Source: Moniliophthora roreri (Eukaryota > Basidiomycota > Agaricomycetes > Agaricales > Marasmiaceae). Taken from it: a stretch of DNA of 64,000 nucleotides. Below the pieces are notes generated by a model. It saw only the letters and a list, made by a program, of their open reading frames with translations. It ran no database searches and was not told the origin of the DNA. This document shows, one piece after another, positions 56,124 through 64,000 of the stretch. Position 1 is the first letter of the stretch, and the number at the start of each line of letters is the position of its first letter. Location of the stretch: positions 248,001 to 312,000 of the forward strand of contig LATX02000174.1 of the NCBI GenBank assembly GCA_001466705.2, read 5' to 3'. A program made the translations under genes and the position numbers.

Positions 56124-57510
56124 TCACGAAATGTCAACAATGCTTTTGGTAAACTGTTTCGACTCCGTGACTGCAGCAGCACGCATTGCGGACACTGTTT
56201 GCTCAACACTCTCTACACTGATACCAAGCCCAATACGAACAATGATCAGTGTTGGTGCAATTCCCTTGGAAGTGGATGGTTAGCTCAGAGCCAGATTTTG
56301 AAGCAAATTGACTCACGACAAACTGATTCAAAGTCGACTGCAGAAGCACTGCGAGGAGCTGCATTCGTTTTTGCACTTCCAAACTTACAGGGTGGCTTTG
56401 TAGCATAATTAACGAGCTGAAGACTGTCAAGCCTGAGGAGGCATAAACAATTAGCACCAGTGGGTATATGAGACCAGATTCCAGTCTATAAGTGTCCTCT
56501 TAGTCAGTGCACAAGGAAAGACGGGATGTACAACTTACACAATACTAATCACAGTCCGATACATCCTGTTCACATTTTTACCAACATACTTGGCTGCCCT
56601 ACGACTGATAACGTATATCCTTGCAGCTTTAATCCACTTGGTCAGCCAGCTCTGACAGGACGAAGAAGAAAGGGAAGGCTACCAATTAAAAAAGTTATAA
56701 GGAGATTCGTCAATGCAGTCATGAAAAGGAAAGCTGGGATTATTCGAAGAGCTTTGTCGCCTCGGTAGGGCTGTAAGACAGTAGCCGAGATACCAATTCC
56801 AATGTCTTTGCTGTAGCGGATGATGACGACAATTCCCAGGACTAGCAAAGGAAGTAGGTCAGGCTGAGGAGTGTTTAGAAAAGAGGGAGGCGAACCATTG
56901 TTGGCAATACATAGAAGAGTAGGAATAATGATGACTCTGATGTTTCTACCCCATATGATGTAGCATCTCCATATCTAGAGACCAGAATCAGAACTCAGTA
57001 GGTGCTCCTTGGAAAAAGGATTTACCAGGATTGCATCAGCGATAATACTGTCAAGTAAGTTAATTTTGGATCTGTGTGGACGTTAAAGAAGCAAGACTCA
57101 CTTGGCAAGTAACATCATGGTGTACCGTGCAGTCATGGGGGCTCTACAATGAATTATCAACCCCAAAATCATGAACTGATGCGGATATACATACACAATT
57201 GGAGAATTTAGATCAAGCACCTTAGTCAACCCAGCCACCTCCCATAGTAATTGGTTGATGATGTCCCTAGCGTTGAAAACGAAGCCCGCAGTGGCAAGGA
57301 TGAATAGCGCCGACATAACAAGACAGTGAACGATGTATCGGTTGTGTTTTTGTTTGACAAGTATGAAGATGCATGTCGAGAAGAGGACGGTGTAGACGCC
57401 TGTCAAATTAGCTTTAGATGAAAGCTGTCCAGTTTGATGCATTCATTGGGCACGGTACCATAAAGTAAGGAAAGTATCTGTTGTGCAGTAATGTACTTCA
57501 GTTTATCAAG
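56124..57510 (-). CDS. Gene E3: fungal seven-span-type membrane protein, largely intact
   Basis: Exons splice in frame: KYITAQQILSLLYG joins to VYTVLFSTCIFILVKQKHNR and LFILATAGFVFNARDII. These lead to ADAIL, then IWRCYIIWGRNIRVIIIPTLLC, FLFMTALTNLLITFLI, SWLTKWIKAARIYVISRRAAK, YRTVISIV, LESGLIYPLVLIVYASS, APTLIIVRIGLGISVESVE and the end SIVDIS (stop at 56,124). This is the standard order of the family: seven hydrophobic spans, a W(S/G)RN loop, an ARIYVISRRA loop, an ESG motif in span 6 and an IIVR after span 7. One intron (GTAGCC...CTGTCAG) is only about 31 nt, and the first exon has no ATG in its open part, so the 5' end is unresolved. The related gene E2 is dead. Confidence 0.6.
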
Positions 57511-57514
57511 ATCA

Positions 57515-59400
57515 AGGTATCATGGCAAGTATTGCGTACGCAGAGAATAACTGAGGCCCCTTGAAGTGTAATACATGGCAGTTTGCCACATATTGATTCG
57601 TCAAACATGGTAGTCTTGAATATTGGGACAAGTGCAAGATAAATATGTCGGGTGTGAATGAATAAATAGCTCGGCATCACCTACATAGATATACTAGACA
57701 GAGCTTTCCATGTTGAGATTTGGAAGATCTGGCGGCAGTACTAGCGGCATAGACCTGTCACTAGCCGGATCAATGTACAGCATACCTTCATCATAGATGG
57801 ATGCACAACATGGCACAATTGAGGCACCTGGTTTATGCGAAATCAAGATTAAGGATTTCCAGTTCATCCTCTGACTGAAGAACTGGAGATATTTGCAGAA
57901 AACGCATTAGATACACCAGAGTTGAGAGCGATATGGAATACTGTTATCCGGTCAGGTGGTAGACATCGTGGTAAACGATGAAGACGCGGTGATTGCATGC
58001 CGCGCAAATTACGCTCTTCCATCAATTACCATCATGTTGGATTACCTACTTCACCGCCTCCAAGCAATGCAGAGCCAGAAGCAATACCTTTTGAGGGAAG
58101 AAGAACGTATAGCAAGCCTTAAGGGGACCTAAGGTATAAGTGGCTTTCATATCTTCGTGATTGATTGACTAAACCATAGAACTGCAGATGAACATTCGGA
58201 ACAAATGATCCACTACCGGGTGTACATTTAGCGGCCTTTTTCATTCGGCTGGAGCTTAGCTGCGATGCTTGAAGAGACATCTAGGAAAGAAGGGGGAAGG
58301 AGCTGAATAGGTGTGTTTTTAACATTCGCCGCCAGCTCATTCCAGGACTGATCATGACACCGATTCTTTGAAGAAGGGACCTGTGAATTCAGCGCAAAGT
58401 CTGAATCATTGTCTCGCCTCTTTCGACAAAGCCAAACCGCGCCCACGAAGAAAATTTGAACCACGTACGGAACCGCCTGCGAACTTTTCATGTCGCGCTA
58501 GCTGACACGAACGAAAGCGTCGCATCCACTTTCACTGCTGGATGACGTACTGGTGCCCCTTTTCCATACGCCGATTACTCAACATTTGGCATGGACGTCA
58601 AGGTCGAGATCATGAGAAACCCAATGAAATGAAGATACCCCATTTTTTTTTCACATCACCGCTGATGCCGACATGTCGAATTCCGCTGCAGTTCTGAAAA
58701 GGATGTGCTCAGGCACCCGGCGTCCCAGCAAGCCGAAGACAAGTAGGAAGCGAGTAAAGTCAGCTCCAGATCCACTTGATACTGTTCAATTCTCTTGCTG
58801 ACCAAGCGCCGACAGCGACTGCCCCTTGTAGCGATCTTTCCTTGGATCACTCGTTATCCAACAACTTTCACGGACAATCAGATACGCGAGAGAAGCAGAC
58901 TACGTTATTAGGTTTGCTGCGGTTCTTCATTCTGTGTTATTATTCTGATCGCCCATTATATCAGTTGCTTACCTTCCCACTTCCCATTTGCCCTAAATGG
59001 TATCTGTAGAGTGTATTTGGTGATCAAAGCATATATATTTTTGGTTCTTCTCGGTCAGACGCCAATCTGTCGTCATTAGTCCACGAGGGTCGTTATCATA
59101 ATCAATGCGTTCGGTCGTACCTCGTAAATACCAGCTCCAATGACAAAGAATAACCCCCCTACTCCAGAACTCACACTCCGTTCTTCGCATCACGAGTCGG
59201 GTTATCTTAGACGACGTACCTGGAAAGTCACCACCTTCCGGGGCTTCGGTGGTGATCCGTTCATAACAGCCGTTATGTATGTCGTATTCCATATCAACCG
59301 AATCTTATTCTAATACTGTTGCTAGTACCGCGATCTGCTCGTTTTTTAATGTGTGGAAGCCCTAAATTATACATATGAAATACAGAAATTTTGTTCATTA
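57515..59400. other. Rest of block copy 2, no gene assigned
   Basis: It is homologous to 50,600-52,890. A minus frame at 58,228-58,491 has one hydrophobic stretch (VPYVVQIFFVGAVWLC) followed by charged residues, but nothing I recognise, and its counterpart near 48,600-48,850 is not open in the same way. Confidence 0.4.
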
Positions 59401-59404
59401 TGAA

Positions 59405-60048
59405 TCAACACTGGGCGCACCAAAACGCTTTATTCCATATCTCTCTATCCAAGTACCACATCGCCCCACAAAACAACATATGATTTATCCCTGTCATAAT
59501 CATTGTGGCGTTCGCCACACCCCATTCTTTTGTTACGTCGTGCACAGCCGTTAGTGCTGTTAGGAGCGATAGAACGCCCCAAATGAAAGTCGAAACGACT
59601 GTGGACGACGTCAATCAGTGTGGGTGTGGCGTTGTCAAGGGTTGTTGGTACGCACAGACGGAAGGCCAAGCAGCAGGTCCAGACCGAGCGGCAACGATGT
59701 TTCCCAGTCCGATAGCGAAGATCATGCATGCGATAGCGTGATTGAATCCTACAGCTGTTGATGCGTCCGAGAGATCCTATAGCCCACGACTTGGGTTAGC
59801 CTCTAAATGAGGAGTTAGGAGAGGAAACGCACCAGTCCAGTGAGAGAATGCCAAAACTGCATGGGGGGCGATTCGTATAAGAGGGAAGGCTTGAACGCGA
59901 GGAGTACTCCAACAACAAGGTCCGCGTATCCTTTCATTTTGATAAACGTCCCGACGGTGGAGGGTGAAGACCCAGGTGATGTCGACGAGGATTGGGCATT
60001 GGGCGGAAAAGTGTAGTTCTGAGCGATCTTCTCGATAACAGCACTCAT
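59405..60048 (-). CDS. Gene F2: small four-span membrane protein
   Basis: ATG at 60,048 (MSAVIEKIAQNYTF). Exon 1 carries GYADLVVGVLLAFKPSLLYESP. A 57-60-bp intron leads to DLSDASTAVGFNHAIACMIFAIGLGNIVAA, and a second intron to STFIWGVLSLLTALTAVHDV and MIMTGINHMLFCGAMWYLDREIW; stop at 59,405. About 160 residues, with four hydrophobic spans and short loops. I know such small four-span proteins as frequent in basidiomycetes, but no function. Frames are intact; a broken copy lies at 55.3-55.6 kb. Confidence 0.7.
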
Positions 60049-60049
60049 G

Positions 60050-60890
60050 GTAAAGAGGAAAAACTATACAAGGTTCTGTCAAGAGTGTGTCAAGTTAAGA
60101 ATCCGGAGATGGGTGATGACGACAGCGAGCAGTGCTGATAGGAGGCGGGAAAGCCTTGCGGACTAGTCAAATACAATTAGCCAAGGTGTCATATTTATAA
60201 TTGACGGAAGGAAACAAGGGCCAGATGGAAACTCGAGGAGAAATTTCAGTGGTCGATGGGATGCTGGATGATCAGAGTTTGACCTGCAAAGCCCGAAGCA
60301 GAATTAGAACGTGGTACTAGTTGTGAGGCAAGTAGATGACGACTCGGTTAACAAGACTCACGGTCAAAACTCGGTGTCCGGTCGAATAAAACTAGGCACC
60401 CGCCTTTCCGGCCCGAGTATCGCCGACTCGGGTCCTCTCACTGCCACCTGGCACATCCTTGACCACTTCACGTCAACGTCTACGCCAACCTTCGCATCTG
60501 TCACCGAATCCGAAAATATGCCCTGGTCACAGGCTATTGGAAAGCCCGAATTCAGTAGTCAAGGGTCTTGGGAATAATTATGGCCTAGCCGGGTCGAGCG
60601 CGAGGTCGGCTATTGACATATGGAGGAGCCAAAGGGAGACTAACTGCGTGGAGGATGTGTGGTGGCCGTGAGTAACGGAGAGGTGGTTTTTATTTAAAAA
60701 GGTCATACTTGGTGAGTTTTCGGTCTTTTTCCGCCATTCTTTCTTTCGGCTTGCAGGCGTTATATTTGTTCAGCATACCTTTATACTGCTCTACTGGAAC
60801 TGAATTCTACTCGGTACGCACAAGATACTGTCTCAAGATGCTCAAGAATCTGACCTGGTATTTATGCTTTGCCAGGTTATCTGACATCAA
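60050..60890. other. Intergenic between two divergent genes
   Basis: It contains the upstream regions of F2 (minus) and the peptide gene (plus). A frame at 60,311-60,577 has no ATG start or family features. Confidence 0.4.
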
Positions 60891-60893
60891 ACC

Positions 60894-61109
60894 ATGCAAC
60901 GCGTCTCTATCATCGCAATCTTCATCTTCCTAATGTCCCTGCTTGTCGTGAGCGCTCTTGTTCCTCCGGAGCGCTCTTCGTTATCATCATCGGTTCCCGA
61001 CGGCGTTGATAAAGACAGTCTGTCATCTCTCCAAGGGAGAGATACTATTCCCGACGAGCAACCAAAGGCTCGCCCTCGTCGGTTCTTTAGGCCTCGAATG
61101 CACCCGTGA
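60894..61109 (+). CDS. Small secreted peptide precursor, 71 aa
   Basis: ATG at 60,894. The signal peptide SIIAIFIFLMSLLVVSA is followed by LVPPERSSLSSSVPDG and a C-terminal basic segment KARPRRFFRPRMHP. It has no cysteines and no intron. The short length, signal peptide and Arg-rich end fit a small secreted peptide, but it could equally be a chance frame. No family is recognised. Confidence 0.45.
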   Translation: MQRVSIIAIFIFLMSLLVVSALVPPERSSLSSSVPDGVDKDSLSSLQGRDTIPDEQPKARPRRFFRPRMHP

Positions 61110-61506
61110 CGATGACTACGACTGGGATGGACACCAAATAGACGTTTATGCTATGTATTCATTCATGTATACTGGATTAACTTATCAGTTTGGAAGTACG
61201 CACTCTAACCTTTATCTATCCTTATTCAATGATTGATCATCTATCATCTTTACCGCAGCAATATGTACTTTTAGTACTTACTTGATGATCCTCACGCCTT
61301 CTGACCCACCTCATGTATATTGTAAACCCCCATGACGGTCCCATATCAATTCATTCCCAGGCGCTCTGCCTATCACTTGACCATTGCAGTGACTCACATC
61401 GCCCCCGAATGTCAAATGGGCGCTAGCGCTTCTTGCAACCATATAAGCCATCCCACATTGTTTCCTTCCTTTTACCTGTCGTCTCTCCTCTTTTGAACGT
61501 ACAGTC

Positions 61507-64000
61507 ATGGTATGAGCGTTCTTTTCAGCGGTCATCGTTGTTTTGACTATTTGTTGGCTAGCACAAGCTCTTCCGTCGTCTCAGTCGTAGTATCAGCTCT
61601 AGACCTCCTGAAGAAGAATATGAATACCGAGAGAAGGATTCTCGTCCCCAATCTCCCCTCGGTAACTGGAGGCCGCATTCCCGTGTGAGGCATCCTCAGA
61701 ACCCGTACACCCCCAACTATGGTTCATGGTGCCCACCACCTGGGGCGCCTCCTCCACCAGGAGCATCATTTCCAGGATACGTACCTCCACAGGCACCTTT
61801 CCATGGCTGGGGCACTGGACCAATCCCTACATCGACTCACCATGATCACTCGAACCACACCAGCAGCGCTCATTACGCAGAATGCGCCGAGATTTGGGAT
61901 CGTTTCAATAACAAATGGGTTATATGTGATCCCAACGACCTTCCTGTGTTCGACAAGCAGCGAGAGAGGAAAGACGAATGGAATTACTTTTGTGTTACCA
62001 AGAGATTCTCTGATAGGTTGAGTAAGTCCCCATTTCAACTCTTCTTACTTTTCTGTGCTGATGATGATTGGTATTTCTTAACAGGCGAACCTCGCCCCGT
62101 CTTGACTCACTTTGCTGAACCGCTTCAGCGTTTCGTTATCAATACCTGCTCGAGTTTCGGTATCTGGGGCACCGCTAATGTATCGGTCGATGGCACGCAA
62201 GGTCACGAAGTGGAAATGGGTCAAGCATTCCGTGCGTTGAAGAAAATGAAGGAGAGGCTCGAGGAAGTGCAACGTGCACTCTCTCCAGGAGGTACCCTGG
62301 AGATGTCAGAATTGGTCTCCCTCGCAAGGAGTCTGGGGCACATGCAAGTCGACAAGAGCAAGTTTCTTCAATGTGTTGAGCAGTCGTCAATTGCTAACAA
62401 TGACGTATAACAGAGACACCTAGAAACGAGATTGACCAGTTCCTGAAGGATCTAGAGAAGCAGCTCAGTGTGCTAGTTGGTTACTTGGATGAGAAGTTCA
62501 AGCCTACGTATGACGTTCTCCTTTGCACCTCTCTACTTTCTGACTCGGCTATCCTGTAGTGCGGAAAGACTGGCCTCGGCCATCAAATATGGGTACATGG
62601 AGTTCGACTTGCTCCCATACTACTTCGAGCCAGGACAGGAAGTTTCGATTAAGAGGCCAGATGGAGACGTATGTCCTTATTCTTGTCGCTATAAAGGCGC
62701 TTTCTTATGGTTCATTCAGTTGGCGATGAAAGTCACACAGGTCAATGTCAACGAGAATCTCTTGGGCCCGTGAGTTGTTCCTATCATTTCCTTGTTCTCT
62801 TTGTGATACTGAGTGATCAATTACAGTGCGGATTATGGAGAAGGCCCTTATACGGTTACCGTTGAAGGCTATGGATATACCTGGGAAGGCAATTGTTGGC
62901 TGACGGCGAAGCTTAGGGAGACGTGTTACCATTTCGTGGTATGTGTTGCCGATGATTTCGAGGATTGGGCCAGCGTACTTATGAAATATCATACCAGGGA
63001 ACCAAGGAACTTTCTGAACTGTACGTCAAGCTACTGACTGACGAAAAACGGAAGGAGCTCGCAGGTAAGGTATCCTAGTTCTCGGATTATCATGTCGCTG
63101 ACTCTATTATTGTACAGCTCGCGGAATGCTGTACAAAAATCTCGCAGGCATTCACTATCGTACTTGTGAGTACCACTATCTCATTAATTCAGAGATATCA
63201 GTTCACACTCGCAACCACAGGCGACGGAGACAGAATCGTTGTTGACCGCTCCGGCTACCTCGCTAACCAGTCTCGAAGCGTACCCAAACGAGACAAACGA
63301 GACAAACGTATGAATCGTCAGCGTTCGTACGATTCAGGCGAATGGCCCGATGATCCATATCCTCAACCTTACCCAGGGGTCCCACCGGTCCCATTACCCC
63401 CCGCTAGCCCTGTTCCAATGCCTATGGCATCTTGGGATGATCTGTCGGCAGCTGTAGATCCCACTCCGTTTGACCCGACCTTCCTCGCGGACGACCTGCT
63501 CTGCTTCCTTCCGACTGAGGTGTACGGGTATAACCTTGCTCAGAAACGTTGGACACATTTCCTGCTAGAATCGGTACGGCCAGTTGAGTATGACAGGCGG
63601 GCTTGGGATCACCTTGTGTTGGATACCGAAGTCAAGGTTGGTTTCCATCTCCTATTTCAATGGAAAGCTGGTACTGAAATGCTTTTACGCAGACTCTTAT
63701 CAAGGGTCTTGTCGAAGTGACGACCAAATCTGTTGCAGAATCAGGAGCATTAGTGAACGATGTTATCGCTAGGAAGGGTGGTGGTTTGGTATGTATTTTC
63801 CTGTTTCTCCTCACATCTCAGTGCTGATGCAGGATGCTAGACTTCTGTGTTGTACGGACCTCCTGGTACCGGTACGTTTATCGTTGCATTCGAGGCCTGA
63901 CAATAGCTTATGCTGGATCTATAGGCAAGACGCTCACCGCTGAGGCCGTCGCCGAGCTGCTTCAACGTCCGCTGCTCGCTGTGGGATCGTCGGATTTGCC
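61507..64000 (+). CDS. AAA+ ATPase of the fungal type with long N-terminal domain, 3' end beyond the window
   Basis: The likely start is ATG 61,507, which would be a 3-nt exon ending at GTATGAG. The next exon (HKLFRRLSRSISSRPP...) has no in-frame ATG before the conserved part. A Pro-rich stretch (PPPGAPPPPGASFPGY) follows. The N-terminal region holds CAEIWDRFNNKWVI, DLEKQLSVLVGYLDEKF and FDLLPYYFEPG (the Y.F.PG of fungal AAA proteins), with many short introns. Later exons have LCFLPTEVYGYNLAQKRW, then TKSVAESGALVNDVIARKG and the Walker A GPPGTGKT, split by an intron between its last Gly and Lys, then AEAVAELLQRPLLAVGSSDL. The pattern matches the large mushroom family of mitochondrial-AAA-like ATPases of unknown substrate. 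Walker B lies beyond 64,000. Confidence 0.8.

Noticed and set aside
60311..60577. 88-codon frame upstream of the small peptide gene
   Set aside because: It begins at a GTG, has no family likeness and lies in a likely promoter region.

Overview
The window reads as nuclear DNA of a filamentous basidiomycete, most likely an agaricomycete. Genes are cut by many short GT-AG introns of about 45-60 bp, with occasional GC-AG donors. The tRNA genes carry introns. The protein families (GH16 glucanases with GPI-type tails, a CYP, an AAA+ ATPase, several small multi-membrane-span families, and the 'NGGSFNSVGRDQ' type N-terminus) are ones I know as recurrent in mushroom genomes. The assignment rests on gene style and remembered families, not on a search.

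Layout. 1-5.2 kb: nested transposons. A TIR element is split by a 150-bp solo LTR; then comes a Ty1/copia-type element (746-5160) with 209-bp LTRs and a GGTGA target duplication. It has broken gag and no pol, and an internal 1.2-kb tandem duplication is joined at an N. 5.9-12.8 kb: three minus-strand GH16 paralogues in different states of decay, with a small secreted-protein gene (7489-8101) between them. 13.4-17.4 kb: mostly unassigned, with a 313-bp tandem repeat. 17.4-19.5 kb: an intact cytochrome P450, followed by a copied, broken 3' end.

21.9-36.6 kb: a segmental duplication. Block 1 (21.9-27.5 kb) and block 2 (33.4-36.6 kb) hold the same three gene types in the same order, each copy with different lesions. 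They are separated by about 6 kb of AT-rich, strongly CpG-poor repeat remains. 37-40.8 kb: one long disordered/WW-like/multi-span membrane protein gene. 41.6-42.3 kb: twin tRNA-Ser genes. 43.6-45.7 kb: the one intact, catalytically complete GH16. 45.8 kb: tRNA-Lys.

46-60 kb: copies of a block encoding a seven-span-type membrane protein and a small four-span protein. The copy at 48.5-52.9 kb is CpG-depleted and broken; the copy at 55.6-60 kb is largely readable. The older copy is interrupted by an unusual 2.4-kb LTR element (52,896-55,299) that carries, instead of gag-pol, a single intronless reading frame of about 380 codons with Gly/Tyr/Lys-rich repeats. Its LTR occurs twice more in the window as solo copies with clean 4-bp target duplications. 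60.9-64 kb: a small secreted peptide gene and the start of an AAA+ ATPase gene that runs off the end.

The main theme is duplication followed by decay. Decay is dominated by CpG to TpG/CpA changes (cytosine-methylation deamination), small frameshifts and deletions at microhomologies. In several families one member stays intact while its sisters erode.
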